NCBI GenBank assembly: GCA_002753505.1
Contig: PEAG01000015.1
Location: forward strand, 1-54,195
DNA from: Magnetococcales bacterium HCHbin5
GTDB lineage: Bacteria > Pseudomonadota > Magnetococcia > Magnetococcales > Magnetaquicoccaceae
Direction: 5' to 3'
Length of the DNA stretch: 54,195 nt
Positions 18,491-28,197 of the stretch are shown here, piece by piece. The position numbers and the translations under genes were made by a program. Below the pieces are notes generated by a model. That model was not told the DNA's origin and did no database searches. It saw only the letters and a list, made by a program, of their open reading frames with translations. The first letter of the stretch is position 1, and the number at the start of each line of letters is the position of its first letter.

Positions 18491-20926
18491 ATGAGTGCAA
18501 CACAGCCAACCACAACAGCCCGAACCCCCGGCTTGCGCCTGGGCCGGTTTTTGCCCTGGTCCTATTTTATTCTGATCGGGCTGCCGATCGTGCCCTTGAC
18601 CTTGCTGACCTATTGGGCCATCTCCGGTATTTTGGAATCGTCAGCCCAATCCTCCATGGCCAGTGGCAGTCGGTTGGCGGTCAAGAGTGTGCAGAGTTTT
18701 TTGGATGCGGCAGCCAACGCGGTACGACTCAATGCGATCTTTTTGCAGGACGCAGGGGAAAGCGAAGAGTTTTTAGATAAATTTCATAAACTTACCCAAG
18801 AGGAGATGTCCGCCCATTCCCACTTCAGCCTGATCTATTTCGGGGATGAAGCGGGTAACCATTGGCTCAACAAGCGGGGAGAGGATGGCAAGTTGCGAAC
18901 CCGGGTTGTGCGTCGTCTGTTGGATAGCCCGGAGAGCAGAGAGGCGATGCGTCAGGCGGAGGAGCTTTCCCGGGAGGTGGCGGCCCAGGAGTCGCGGGCA
19001 ACGGCCAACCACACCGCTCTGGCCCCGGAGGTACAGCTCAAACAGAACCGGGTGGCCGAGATGATTGCGCCCATTTTGCAGACCACCTGGTATGCAACCG
19101 ATGCCAGTGGCAACAGGCAGCCGGCCTTGGACCCGTTCAAGGTCTATGATCCGCGTTTGCGGCCCTGGTATGTCGGGGCCAAGCGGCAGCAATCGGGTCG
19201 GTTTTGGACCGATGTGTATGCCTGGGACAACAGTTACCAGGGGGTTGCGGCGTATCAGGTCGGAATCACGGTTTCCAATCCGGTCTACCGGGACAACAAG
19301 CTGGTTGGGGTGGCGGGTATTGATATTGTTTTACAGTCTCTTTCCCATGTGTTGCAGGCAAATCGTATTACGCCCAACAGTCGCATGTTTATCGTGGACA
19401 GTCGGGGTGGTGTCGTAGGGTTGCCGGATTATCAGCAGGTATTGCGGGTCAAGGCGGATGCGTCGGGTGTCCAGGGGATGGAGCAAAACCGGATCACGAC
19501 TGTTCAGGATGTGGCTCTGGGTGACTCTTTTCGCGCGGCTTTCCGGCTGTTGAATATTCCGGAAGGGGATCCGCTGATTCTCAAGAAGGATGTGTTGTTT
19601 GATTTTACGGCGGCTGACGGCAAGAAATATTATGGTTATTACACCCCCTTCATGGAGGAGCAGGGTGTGCCTTGGACCATAGGGATGGTGGTACCGGAGG
19701 AGGATTTCAAGGGGGCGGCGTACCATTTGCTGTGGCGGAGTTTGTTGATTATCGGCTTGAGTTTACTGGTGGTACTTTCCATCAGCCTGATGATCAGCCG
19801 GATGATTCTGATTCCGGTGCAGCGGATTACCGATGAAGTGGAGGATATGTCGGACTCGTTGAATCTGGTTCCCTATCCAGAGCATCACACCCGTTTTCAG
19901 GAGATGCACTTGGCGGCGCAGGCGTTGACCTCTTTGAAGGTGCGCTGGCGTACGGTATTGATGCAGACCCAGGCGACGGTACGGAGCATGGCCACCATAT
20001 CGGTCAAGTTGATGATGGGCAACCAGGATTTGGCCAATCGCACCAGGGAGCAGACCCGTGCCATGATGGAAATATCCTCTGCCATGGAGGAGTTGACGGT
20101 CACGGTGGATCAGAATGCGGAGAATACCCAGCGCACCCGGACCATCAGTCAGGATGCCCATGCCATGTTTCAGACCGGCAAAACCCATTTGTTGGGTTCG
20201 GTGGAGCAGATGATTGCGGCCAACCAGCATGTGTTTGAGCAGTTGCAGACGACCAATCGGCATATTGTCAACGCCATGACGGAGATTGACGACAGTGCGG
20301 AAAAAATTGCGGGGATCATCACCTTCATCGATGATGTGGCGTTTCAGACCAATTTGTTGGCCTTGAATGCGGCGGTGGAGGCGGCCAAGGCGGGGGAGCA
20401 TGGTCGGGGGTTTGCGGTGGTGGCCACGGAGGTTCGGGTGTTGGCGCGTCGTTCCAGTCGGGCTTCCCAGGAGATCAACAAGTTGCTGGGGGCGAGCAGT
20501 TCGGCGGTCAAGCGTGGCATGGCAGTGGTTGGGCAGTCCGAGAAAGAGGTGCAGGAGCTGTTGGATGACATCAAGCAGGTATTGACCAAATTCCGGGAGG
20601 AGAGCGAGCAAAACCTGAATCAGAGTCAGCATGTTGTATTGGCGGTTGCCAACATGATTGAGCAGATCAGCAATGCCTCGCGGCAGCAATCGGCGGGGTT
20701 GAACCAGATCAATACGGCCATTGCCTCCATTGACAAGGGGGCCCAGCAAAATCTGGCCTTGGCCAAGGATGTTTCCGGTTTCAGTACCGAGATGATGGCG
20801 GGGGCGGACCGGTTGATGGAGCAGGCCAAGTTGTTCAAGGTGGCGTCAGAGAATGTGGTGCCGGAGGCTGCGGCGACAGGCCCGGAAATCCCACCTGCCG
20901 TAACGCCTCAAAGAGGACAATGCTGA
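18491..20926 (+). CDS. Methyl-accepting chemotaxis protein with dCache-type sensor domain
   Basis: Membrane receptor of about 811 residues. TM1 is near residues 20-40 ([19 protein letters not shown]). The periplasmic region has dCache marks, [14 protein letters not shown] and [16 protein letters not shown]2 is near 417-438, followed by HAMP and a cytoplasmic coiled coil with the tip [19 protein letters not shown]. No C-terminal CheR/CheB tether is seen. The ATG at 18491 follows GGGGA; an in-frame TTG lies five codons upstream. The last 30 codons overlap the 3' end of convergent trmL by 92 bp, so the extreme C-terminus may be fortuitous. Confidence 0.9.
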   Translation: MSATQPTTTARTPGLRLGRFLPWSYFILIGLPIVPLTLLTYWAISGILESSAQSSMASGSRLAVKSVQSFLDAAANAVRLNAIFLQDAGESEEFLDKFHKLTQEEMSAHSHFSLIYFGDEAGNHWLNKRGEDGKLRTRVVRRLLDSPESREAMRQAEELSREVAAQESRATANHTALAPEVQLKQNRVAEMIAPILQTTWYATDASGNRQPALDPFKVYDPRLRPWYVGAKRQQSGRFWTDVYAWDNSYQGVAAYQVGITVSNPVYRDNKLVGVAGIDIVLQSLSHVLQANRITPNSRMFIVDSRGGVVGLPDYQQVLRVKADASGVQGMEQNRITTVQDVALGDSFRAAFRLLNIPEGDPLILKKDVLFDFTAADGKKYYGYYTPFMEEQGVPWTIGMVVPEEDFKGAAYHLLWRSLLIIGLSLLVVLSISLMISRMILIPVQRITDEVEDMSDSLNLVPYPEHHTRFQEMHLAAQALTSLKVRWRTVLMQTQATVRSMATISVKLMMGNQDLANRTREQTRAMMEISSAMEELTVTVDQNAENTQRTRTISQDAHAMFQTGKTHLLGSVEQMIAANQHVFEQLQTTNRHIVNAMTEIDDSAEKIAGIITFIDDVAFQTNLLALNAAVEAAKAGEHGRGFAVVATEVRVLARRSSRASQEINKLLGASSSAVKRGMAVVGQSEKEVQELLDDIKQVLTKFREESEQNLNQSQHVVLAVANMIEQISNASRQQSAGLNQINTAIASIDKGAQQNLALAKDVSGFSTEMMAGADRLMEQAKLFKVASENVVPEAAATGPEIPPAVTPQRGQC

Positions 20927-21344
20927 CACTGTTGGCCAGATTGAGGCTGCGCGCCTGCCCCACCATGGGAATGCGCACCAGACGCTCCCGATGGGCCTCG
21001 CGAATGGCCTCCGGCAACCCTGCCCCCTCGGCGCCGAAAAGAAACCGATCTCCCAAGCGGTAATCCCACTCTGAATAGCCGCGCACCCCATGGGTACTCA
21101 CCGGGAACAGACGGGCATCGGCCGGGTGCGCCTGCCAATAGTGTTCCCAGTCGTTCCAACGCCGCACATCGGCCCAGGCCCGATAATCCATGCCCGCCCG
21201 CCGTACAGCCGCCCCATCCAGTCGGAACCCCAACGGCCCCACCAGATGCAGAACGGCGGCCGTAGCCGCACAAAGACGGAGAATGTTACCGGTATTGGGA
21301 GGGATTTCCGGTTGATAAAGAATGACATGAAAAGAGCTGCTCAT
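20835..21344 (-). CDS. trmL: tRNA (cytidine/uridine-2'-O-)-methyltransferase TrmL
   Basis: SPOUT-fold methyltransferase that 2'-O-methylates the wobble base of certain leucine tRNAs using S-adenosylmethionine. The start [20 protein letters not shown] gives 169 residues; a long upstream open frame is not family-like. The knotted SAM site is visible in [11 protein letters not shown] and [19 protein letters not shown]. The tail after that motif ([18 protein letters not shown]) is extra and overlaps the MCP gene on the other strand. Confidence 0.9.
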   Translation of the reverse strand: MSSSFHVILYQPEIPPNTGNILRLCAATAAVLHLVGPLGFRLDGAAVRRAGMDYRAWADVRRWNDWEHYWQAHPADARLFPVSTHGVRGYSEWDYRLGDRFLFGAEGAGLPEAIREAHRERLVRIPMVGQARSLNLANSVSIVLFEALRQVGFPGLSPQPPAPHSLTPP

Positions 21345-21449
21345 CGGGCAACGGTCCGGCCAAAAGGGTTGATTTGCCCCAAATGGTGCGGCCGACCACC
21401 CGGTGACAAAGAAAAGCGCAGCCAGGGAGCAAATTCTGTACATAAATGG

Positions 21450-21479
21450 TTGACGAACACCCTGCTGGTTTGAAATATT
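21450..21479 (+). promoter_or_regulatory. Candidate promoter of petABC
   Basis: TTGACG (21450-21455), an 18-base spacer and AATATT (21474-21479) resemble a sigma-70 promoter directed at petA. The match is fair, not strong, and the start site would fall close to or inside the next hairpin. Confidence 0.35.
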
Positions 21480-21519
21480 AGCGTACTCTGATGTGATGTG
21501 GTACGCTCTATTTTTTTTT
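21480..21519 (+). promoter_or_regulatory. Terminator-like hairpin in the petABC leader
   Basis: AGCGTAC (21480-21486) and GTACGCT (21501-21507) form a 7-bp stem with a 14-base loop, followed by CTA and nine T. It sits 64 bp before petA. It could terminate stray transcription, attenuate petABC, or as DNA act as an operator between trmL and petA. Confidence 0.45.
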
Positions 21520-21583
21520 GCGCTTTGTTTCCGTTTTTTTCCAGAGTATACCCTTGGTTTCCCTAGTGGAGGTTGGAAGAGGC

Positions 21584-22111
21584 ATGGATATTGAATCTGA
21601 TGAAGGTCGCCGGGACTTTTTGACCCTGGCAACAGGTGCTGTCGGAGCGGCGGGCGTCGCGGGTGCCGCCTGGCCGTTTGTTAAATCCTGGAGTCCATCG
21701 GCCGATGTACTCTCTCAGGCCACGACCGAGGTGGATATCGGTTCGCTGCCTGAAGGACAGATGATCACGGTGCCCTGGCAAGGCAAGCCTGTCTTTATTT
21801 TGCACCGCACCCCGGCCCAGATTGAAGCGGCCCGCAAGGCAGACGGGGAAAAATTGCCGGACCCCGCCAAGGATGCGGATCGGGTCAAGCGGCCGGAATA
21901 TCTGGTGGTTTTGGCTCTCTGCCCCCACCTGGGCTGTGTGCCGCAACCGATTGGTACCGGTAATTATGGCGGCTTTCTCTGCCCCTGCCACGGCTCTCAT
22001 TACGATACTTCGGGCCGTATTCGCCAGGGACCGTCTCCCAAGAACATGCAGGTGCCCGTTTATGATTTTAAGGACGAAAGAACGCTGGTGATCGGCAAAG
22101 CAACCGCCTGA
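21584..22111 (+). CDS. petA: Ubiquinol-cytochrome c reductase, Rieske iron-sulfur subunit
   Basis: 2Fe-2S subunit of cytochrome bc1, transferring an electron from quinol to cytochrome c1. 175 residues from ATG 21584, preceded by GGAGGTTGGAAGAGG. The N-terminus has a twin-arginine-type RRDFLT before a hydrophobic anchor. Cluster ligands are in CPHLGCVP and CPCHGSHYD; the disulfide cysteines are also present. An insertion (ARKADGEKLPDPAKDADRV) lies before the cluster domain, as in many bacterial Rieske proteins. First gene of petABC. Confidence 0.96.
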   Translation: MDIESDEGRRDFLTLATGAVGAAGVAGAAWPFVKSWSPSADVLSQATTEVDIGSLPEGQMITVPWQGKPVFILHRTPAQIEAARKADGEKLPDPAKDADRVKRPEYLVVLALCPHLGCVPQPIGTGNYGGFLCPCHGSHYDTSGRIRQGPSPKNMQVPVYDFKDERTLVIGKATA

Positions 22112-22181
22112 CCTTGAATGGTGGCTGGCCTGTCGCAATCCTGCTGTCGCAATCCTATAGAAAACCAAGGAGAGCTTCCCC

Positions 22182-23393
22182 GTGTCAAAGATAATGGAGT
22201 GGGTGGATGCCCGTCTACCCGTCACAGAGTTACTGAAAAGTCAGGCAACAGAGTATCCGACCCCAAAAAACCTCAACTATTGGTGGAATTTTGGTTCGCT
22301 GGCCTTGTTTGTCCTCATCATCATGATCGCCAGCGGGCTGTTTTTGGCCATGCACTACAAAGCCGATGCCAACCAGTCGTTTGATGTGGTGGAACACATC
22401 ATGCGGGATGTCAATTTTGGTTGGCTGCTGCGTTACATGCATGCCAATGGGGCGTCGTTCTTTTTCATGGTGGTTTACATCCACATTTTGCGTGGCATGT
22501 ACTATGGTTCCTACCGCAAGCCCCGGGAAATTTTGTGGTGGTTTGGCATCATCCTCTTTTTCATGATGATGGCCACCGCTTTCATGGGCTATGTGTTGCC
22601 CTGGGGCCAGATGTCCTATTGGGGGGCGGCGGTGATCACCAATCTGATGAGTGCCATCCCCGTTGTCGGCGAGGACTTGGTGGTCTGGATTTGGGGCGGT
22701 TTTTCCGTTGGTGATCCCACGTTGAACCGCTTTTTCGCGCTGCATTTTCTGTTGCCTCTGGTCATTTTCGGGGTGGTGATTTTGCATTTGTGGGCTCTGC
22801 ATGCGGTGCATTCCAACAACCCGGTGGGTATTGACCTGCATGACGAGAAGGATTCCATCCCGTTTCATCCCTACTACACCATCAAGGATCTGTATGGGAT
22901 GGGGGTGTTTCTGATCATCTTTTGTGCGTTTGTCTTTTACGCGCCCAACTTTTTCCTGGAGCCGGACAACTATATCCCGGCCAACCCGATGCAGACGCCG
23001 CCCCACATTGTGCCGGAGTGGTATTTCCTGCCGTTCTATGCCATTTTGCGTTCCATTGACTTTCTGGGCTCTTTCAGCAAACTGGCCGGGGTGATTGCGA
23101 TGGGTGGAGCCATTGCGATTCTCTTCATTCTGCCGTTTTTGGACCGTTCGCCGGTGCGTTCTTTTCGCTATCGCCCGTTGAGCAAGCAGTTGTTTTGGAT
23201 GTTTGTAGCCGACTGTTTTGTCTTGGGTTGGGTTGGGTATAATCCGGCGGATGCCGCCATCTTTGAAGGTGCGTTGCCTCTGATCGTGATCGGGCGTACC
23301 TGTACTGCCCTCTACTTCAGCTATTTCTTTCTGTTGTGGGTGATTACTGCCTTCGACATTGAAAAGCACACACCCGTACCCAAGAGCATCTAA
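22182..23393 (+). CDS. petB: Ubiquinol-cytochrome c reductase, cytochrome b
   Basis: Membrane subunit with the Qo and Qi quinone sites and two b hemes. 403 residues, the full-length (non-split) bc1 form, about eight helices. Heme histidines are visible in RYMHANGASFFF, VVYIHILRGMYYG and in helix IV (FFALHFLLPLVIF and LHLWALHAVHSNNP). The Qo-site signature reads PEWYFLPFYAILRSI. Start is GTG at 22182 with AAGGAGAG seven bases upstream. Confidence 0.97.
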   Translation: MSKIMEWVDARLPVTELLKSQATEYPTPKNLNYWWNFGSLALFVLIIMIASGLFLAMHYKADANQSFDVVEHIMRDVNFGWLLRYMHANGASFFFMVVYIHILRGMYYGSYRKPREILWWFGIILFFMMMATAFMGYVLPWGQMSYWGAAVITNLMSAIPVVGEDLVVWIWGGFSVGDPTLNRFFALHFLLPLVIFGVVILHLWALHAVHSNNPVGIDLHDEKDSIPFHPYYTIKDLYGMGVFLIIFCAFVFYAPNFFLEPDNYIPANPMQTPPHIVPEWYFLPFYAILRSIDFLGSFSKLAGVIAMGGAIAILFILPFLDRSPVRSFRYRPLSKQLFWMFVADCFVLGWVGYNPADAAIFEGALPLIVIGRTCTALYFSYFFLLWVITAFDIEKHTPVPKSI

Positions 23394-23407
23394 GGGGAGC
23401 GCGAGTC

Positions 23408-24286
23408 ATGAATTATCAGCAAGTTGTCCAGTTGCATCGTTTTACCAAACAGGCAAGCCTCCGCTCTGCGACCGTGTTGTTTTTTGCGGCCATGCTGTTG
23501 GTGGTTGTGTTGCCCAGGGGTGCGGTTGCCTCTGGAGGGGTGGCGTTACCCAAGCAGAACTGGTCTTTTGCCGGCATGTTTGGGCAGTTTGACAATGCGG
23601 CTCTCAAGCGGGGAGCCCAGGTTGCGATCCAGGCCTGCATGACCTGTCACTCCCTCAAATATATCAAGTTTGACCAGTTGCGGCAGTTTGGTTATACCGA
23701 AATTGAGGTCAAGGCGTTGGCGGAGAGTCAGGGGCGTACCAAGAAGGATGCCTTGTTGTCCGGCATGGATGCGAATGCTGCCAAGGATGCGTTCGGGGTG
23801 GTGCCGCCGGATCTCTCTCTCATCACCAAGGCGCGCAAGGGGTATGAGGATTACACCTTTGCCATTTTGACCGGTTATGCCAGTGCCAATGATTTGGCGT
23901 TGGCGACACGGGTGATGGCGGACGACAAAATTTCCGATGAGGAGGCCAAGGAGGTTGCTTCGGCGTTGGGTCTGGATATGCACCATTTGGACAAGATGGC
24001 CGAGGTGTTGAAGCGGATGGCGGCGGGGGAAAATTTTAACCGTTATTTTCCCGGTCACTTTTTTGCCATGCCCCAGCCCCTGTCGGATGGTGCGGTGGCC
24101 TACACGGATGGCACGGAAAACAGCAAAATTCAGTTGGCCCGCGATGTTGTGACCTTTCTGGCCTGGGCGGGTGAGCCCACCATGATGGAGCGCAAGTCGT
24201 TGGGGGTGAAGGTGCTGCTCTATCTCTTTGTCTTGACCATCATGATGTACGCTGTCAAGCGTCGTATCTGGGCGCGGGTTCACTAG
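23408..24286 (+). CDS. petC: Ubiquinol-cytochrome c reductase, cytochrome c1
   Basis: Periplasmic c-type cytochrome of the bc1 complex, anchored by a C-terminal helix. 292 residues. A signal peptide (VLFFAAMLLVVVLPRGAVAS) precedes heme motif CMTCH near residue 78; the axial methionine is probably in FFAMPQPL. The anchor is VKVLLYLFVLTIMMYAVKRR. Starts 14 bp after petB. The coding strand is noticeably rich in G and T. Confidence 0.96.
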   Translation: MNYQQVVQLHRFTKQASLRSATVLFFAAMLLVVVLPRGAVASGGVALPKQNWSFAGMFGQFDNAALKRGAQVAIQACMTCHSLKYIKFDQLRQFGYTEIEVKALAESQGRTKKDALLSGMDANAAKDAFGVVPPDLSLITKARKGYEDYTFAILTGYASANDLALATRVMADDKISDEEAKEVASALGLDMHHLDKMAEVLKRMAAGENFNRYFPGHFFAMPQPLSDGAVAYTDGTENSKIQLARDVVTFLAWAGEPTMMERKSLGVKVLLYLFVLTIMMYAVKRRIWARVH

Positions 24287-24301
24287 GTTTGTTCCGTTTG
24301 C

Positions 24302-24333
24302 GCCCATCGGGGGGAGTCATCCCCCCGGTGGGC
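24302..24333 (+). terminator. Probable terminator after petC
   Basis: GCCCA-TC-GGGGGGA-GTCA-TCCCCCC-GG-TGGGC is a strong 12-bp stem with one internal loop and a 4-base loop, 15 bp after the petC stop. T-rich sequence (CTCTTTTTTTT) follows only about 30 bases later, so it is not a textbook intrinsic terminator. It may serve mainly as a 3'-end stabiliser. Confidence 0.5.
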
Positions 24334-24382
24334 TCTGTATGCGCCGGTTTTGTTCAAATCCCTCTTTTTTTCCCATCTATTA

Positions 24383-24838
24383 AAACGATTGCAGGGGTCC
24401 GGGGACCGTCACGGTCCCCGGTGGGGTGCAGGGGCAAAGCCCCTGCATGGACTGCGCGTTTTCCCAAAGCCCATTTTCGCAGAAAATGGGCGCAACGCGC
24501 CCAAAACCGCCCCGCAGGGGCGACCTTGGGAGGGCGGCAGCCCGACTCGCACGGTTATGTTACGGAAAAGGTTTGGATAAGAAAGCAGAACGTTCGGACC
24601 TTCAGCTTTTTGTTTGACACAGGGCCAGGAATGGTTTCCCCCCCAGGCCATACCCGATTTTGCCCGCTCTCGGTCGGGCTGCCGCCCTCCAGGAGTGCCC
24701 CTGCGGGGCGTTTTGGGCGCGCTGCGCCCATTTGCTGCGCAAATGGGCTTCGGTGAAAGCGCGCTCGTTCATGCAGGGGCTTTGCCCCTGCACCCCACCG
24801 GGGAGCGTGACGCTCCCCGGCCCCCTGCAATAGTTTGA
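24383..24838 (+). repeat. Full-length structured repeat, copy B
   Basis: Long imperfect inverted repeat, about 456 bp, between the converging petC and HD-GYP genes. Left arm: CCGGGGACCGT hairpin, GCAGGGGC/GCCCCTGC hairpin, GCCCATTTTC-GCA-GAAAATGGGC nested inside GCGCGTT/AACGCGC, a CGCCCC/GGGGCG hairpin and GGGCGGCAGCCC. The right arm repeats the series in reverse, but its first hairpin is CCGGGGAGCGT/ACGCTCCCCGG. The core is the short form (GGACCTTCAGCTTTTTG). An additional small unit with its own hairpin follows at 24839-24942 and runs into the HD-GYP gene. Confidence 0.88.
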
Positions 24839-24866
24839 AAAGATTAGAAAAGCATGGACGTAGTCA

Positions 24867-26012
24867 TCATGTCAGCGCATATAGGCTCCGCCCCTGCACC
24901 CCGCCGGGGACCGTGACGGTCCCCGGACCCCTGCAATGGTTTTGGATCTCTTGCAACCGCCCGGAACCGTGCAACGCCAGGAAAGCCACCACCACCTCCG
25001 GGTCAAAATGCCGCCCGGATAACTGACCAACCTCCTCCAACGCACGTTCAAGCGGCCAGGCCTGCTTGTAAGGCCGCTGGCACACCAGGGCATCAAACAC
25101 ATCCGCCACCGATACAATCCGCGCATGAACGGGAATGGCCGTTCCCGCCAAACCGGCCGGATAGCCGCTGCCATCCCACCGCTCATGGTGATACAGCGCG
25201 ATTTCGCGCGCCATCTCAAACCCGGGGGCATTGCCCAGGATACGGGCCCCTATCGCCGCATGGGTACGCATCACCTCAAACTCCTCTGCCGTCAACCGCG
25301 CCGGTTTTTGCAGAATGGCATCGGGGATACTGACCTTGCCCAGATCATGCAACACACTGGCCTCCGCCATGGCATCACAAACCGCCTCGGACAACTTCAG
25401 CTCGCTGGCAATGGCCCGCACGTAGTGGGCAATACGCTGTACATGATCCCCTGTCTCCTGATCCTTGTACTCGGACGCAACCGCCAACATGTCGATGGCA
25501 TGGCGACGGGCCGCTTTCAGCAAATCCCTGGACTCCTCAATCAGCTTCAGATCCCGGTACGACTTCAAGGCGGTACGCACGGTGGTATAGAGCTTCCAGG
25601 CGGTCAACTCCGTTTTTTCTTTGTAATCATCGATGTCATACTGATCGATCACCTGCCGCTCCGGTGCCAGACCCGGCTGCCCCGTGCGAATGACCAACCG
25701 TATGGTGTGATCCTGCAACTGCTGGCGAATATGCTCCACCAACTGCAAGCCGGCCTCGGGATTTTCCATCACCACATCGATGATGGCCAATGCAAAGCTT
25801 CCCCCTGCGGCCAGCAGTTCCCTGGCCGCGGCGGCGGATTCGGCGGTAACAATCTCCAACCCCCGCGCATCAAAATGGAAATCGGAGAGGGAAAAGCGGG
25901 TGAGGACCAACATGTCTGGATCATCATCCACCACCAACACCCGCCAGGATTGGAGCTGGCAACCCGTCGCTGCGGTAGAGCCCCCTCTGCCGCGTACAAT
26001 TTTTTTGATCAC
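24867..26012 (-). CDS. Response regulator with HD-GYP domain (putative cyclic di-GMP phosphodiesterase)
   Basis: Receiver domain at residues about 20-150 (LVVDDDPDML; phospho-acceptor Asp in LAIIDVVMENP), a linker with DDYKEKTELTAWKLYTTV, then an HD-GYP domain (ETGDHVQRI, HDLGKVSIPDAIL, HHERWDGSGYP) expected to hydrolyse cyclic di-GMP. I chose GTG 26012, which overlaps the kinase stop as GTGA, giving 381 residues. The last about 24 codons (from NHCRGPGTVTVPGG) are read through repeat material at 24867-24942, so the native C-terminus has been replaced. Partner of the adjacent kinase. Confidence 0.88.
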   Translation of the reverse strand: MIKKIVRGRGGSTAATGCQLQSWRVLVVDDDPDMLVLTRFSLSDFHFDARGLEIVTAESAAAARELLAAGGSFALAIIDVVMENPEAGLQLVEHIRQQLQDHTIRLVIRTGQPGLAPERQVIDQYDIDDYKEKTELTAWKLYTTVRTALKSYRDLKLIEESRDLLKAARRHAIDMLAVASEYKDQETGDHVQRIAHYVRAIASELKLSEAVCDAMAEASVLHDLGKVSIPDAILQKPARLTAEEFEVMRTHAAIGARILGNAPGFEMAREIALYHHERWDGSGYPAGLAGTAIPVHARIVSVADVFDALVCQRPYKQAWPLERALEEVGQLSGRHFDPEVVVAFLALHGSGRLQEIQNHCRGPGTVTVPGGVQGRSLYALT

Positions 26013-27952
26013 GCTTTCCTCTCTCCATCCACGAGTGGTATTTCCATCAAAAAGGATGTCATCCGCTTGGGAATGCTGGAACAAACAATTTTGCCCATCA
26101 ATTGATTCCGCACAATGTTATAACAAATGGTCAATCCCAAACCGGACCCTCCCCGCCCTTTGGCCGTGGTGAAAAACGGCTCAAAAATATGCTTTATTGC
26201 CTCTTTTTCGATGCCATTGCCGTTGTCGGCATACCAGATCACCAGCAATTGCCCCTGTTTGGTGGGCTCGCATTGCACTTTGATCTGAATGGTTCCGGCG
26301 CGGTGACCCTCGTCAAAGCCATGTTTATAACTGTTCATCAACAGGTTGGTGATCACCTGACCCAAGGCCCCCGGTTGACTTTGAACGACGAGATCGGGCG
26401 AACATTCGGTTATGATCTCCACCTTTGACCGTTTGAAGAGATGTTGCAGAGTGGACTGGACATCCAGCAGCAGCTCCTGGACGTTAAACCGCCGCTCCTC
26501 TTCCGAGGTTTGATCGACGGAGGTGCGCTTGAAACGTGTCACCAACTCAGCCACGGCACGTAAATTATTGAGGCACAAGTTGGACATTTGTCTGATTTTG
26601 GCCAACACGACATCCAAGGCATCCCCATCCACCTCATCGGCGGCCAGCAGCGTTTCCAGGCGGCTCAGATATTCCGGCAAGGCAGAGATGGAACCCATGC
26701 CAATGCCGATGGGGGTGTTGATTTCGTGCGCAAACCCTGCCACCAACCGCCCCAGGGAGGCCACCTTTTCACTCTCCACCAACTCATCGCGGGCTTGGTT
26801 CAACGCCGCCAGCGAGTGTTGCAAGTCCTGGTTGGATTGCGTGAGCTGGCGGGTTCGCTCCTCAACCTGCCGTTCCAGGGTACGGTTGGCCTGTTGCAGC
26901 GACGATTTCATCTGTTGCAAGTGGCTGGCCAGCACGCCCATTTCATCCCGGCCGCTCAAGGAGATGTCACAGTCGTAGGCCCCCCGGCTGATGGCCTGGG
27001 CATGTTCTGTCAGTTGTCGGACGGGCCGGAGAATGTTGCTGTAAAAGATGACAGACAACAAAATGCCGGTAAACAGCAGTACCAACACAATCCCGCTCAA
27101 CAACGATATGGTCCACTGGTGCGCCGCCTGCTCATACCGAAGCGTCTCTTCTGCACGATGCTTCAGAGTTTCGGCCCGCAGGTTTGAGATATCACCGGCC
27201 ACATCACCCCAGAGAACCTGAAGCAATGTAACCGTGTCATTCATGGCATGGGAGATGGCGACCAGTTCCACAAATTTTTTACGATATGCGATCAACCGGT
27301 CCGCGACCTCTTTCCGGTTTTTCGCCGCCGATTGACTCACCTCTGACAACAGCACATTGGTAAGCTGTTGCACCGCATTGGCGTAGGAATCCTCCGACCG
27401 CAGCATAAAATCTTTCTCAGCCCGTCGAATCAGCAACAGCTGTATCTGTTGTGCTGGCTGCATATCCAACAGGTGTTCCACCCGATGGACGGCCTGTCGC
27501 ATCTCCCCTTGCAACCCCTCGTTGTGGGTTATCCCATAGTGATCCATCTGCTGAAAAAGCCGCTGTGTCAGTTCGACATAGCGATGGAAATCCTCTCTGA
27601 GATGGGTAATGAACGCCGACCGCCGTTCCAACCCTTGGGTTTCCACCAAGCGAACGAAAGCTGACAGCAACTGGGGCATCTGCTGTTCCACCTGTGCCCG
27701 GTTGTGCGCCTGGCGGTGCAGAATATATTGGCTGACGTTGTCATTCAGTTCGTGCAGTGCGGCCAACAGATTCCATGTCATCTCAGCTTGTTGATTCATG
27801 GTGCGCTCTTGCCTGGCATCCTGCAGGTTCAGCCAATATACCCCGGCAAAGCCACTCACCACGACCGACAGTTCGACAAACAGCAAAAAAATAAGATAGT
27901 ACAACTTTTTAATGAAGGTAATATTTTTGAGCCGCTCCAACAAAAATGCCAC
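26009..27952 (-). CDS. Membrane sensor histidine kinase
   Basis: Two-TM sensor kinase, about 647 residues. TM1 is near residues 15-37 (LIFLLFVELSVVVSGFAGVYW). The helical periplasmic domain contains RRAEKDFMLRSEDSYANAV, which resembles the helical bimodular (HBM) ligand-binding fold. TM2 is followed by HAMP (ILRPVRQLTEHAQ), a coiled coil, the phospho-histidine region AGFAHEINTPIG, and ATPase boxes NSYKHG, DNGNGIEKEA and GRGGSGLGLTI. Start is uncertain: GTG 27952 follows a GAGGGGGG tract; an upstream ATG at 28030 would add 26 residues. Overlaps the HD-GYP gene by 4 bp, so the two form a pair. Confidence 0.88.
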   Translation of the reverse strand: MAFLLERLKNITFIKKLYYLIFLLFVELSVVVSGFAGVYWLNLQDARQERTMNQQAEMTWNLLAALHELNDNVSQYILHRQAHNRAQVEQQMPQLLSAFVRLVETQGLERRSAFITHLREDFHRYVELTQRLFQQMDHYGITHNEGLQGEMRQAVHRVEHLLDMQPAQQIQLLLIRRAEKDFMLRSEDSYANAVQQLTNVLLSEVSQSAAKNRKEVADRLIAYRKKFVELVAISHAMNDTVTLLQVLWGDVAGDISNLRAETLKHRAEETLRYEQAAHQWTISLLSGIVLVLLFTGILLSVIFYSNILRPVRQLTEHAQAISRGAYDCDISLSGRDEMGVLASHLQQMKSSLQQANRTLERQVEERTRQLTQSNQDLQHSLAALNQARDELVESEKVASLGRLVAGFAHEINTPIGIGMGSISALPEYLSRLETLLAADEVDGDALDVVLAKIRQMSNLCLNNLRAVAELVTRFKRTSVDQTSEEERRFNVQELLLDVQSTLQHLFKRSKVEIITECSPDLVVQSQPGALGQVITNLLMNSYKHGFDEGHRAGTIQIKVQCEPTKQGQLLVIWYADNGNGIEKEAIKHIFEPFFTTAKGRGGSGLGLTICYNIVRNQLMGKIVCSSIPKRMTSFLMEIPLVDGERKA

Positions 27953-28197
27953 CTGCCCCCCCTCTCTATCCCTTCTATACACCACGCCGTTACCAACCAT
28001 GGGAATGTGTTGGATGACGGCTCGCACCATTCCATGACGGACGGTGCCTTGAGCAATACCATTTTACTATCAAATAATGTACAATATAGCCGCCCCTCGC
28101 ACGGGTATGACAGAAAAACGGGTCGGCAGGAATCATTGTTTTTTATTTCCGAGCGAGAAATTTTGATGTGGCAGCGGTTGAGCGGGGTGGCAAGTTC

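Noticed and set aside
24289-24838. Several overlapping open frames in copy B, and similar ones in every repeat copy on both strands
   Set aside because: High GC leaves most frames open; no frame is kept consistently, since indels in the core shift them, and substitutions follow stems, not codons.
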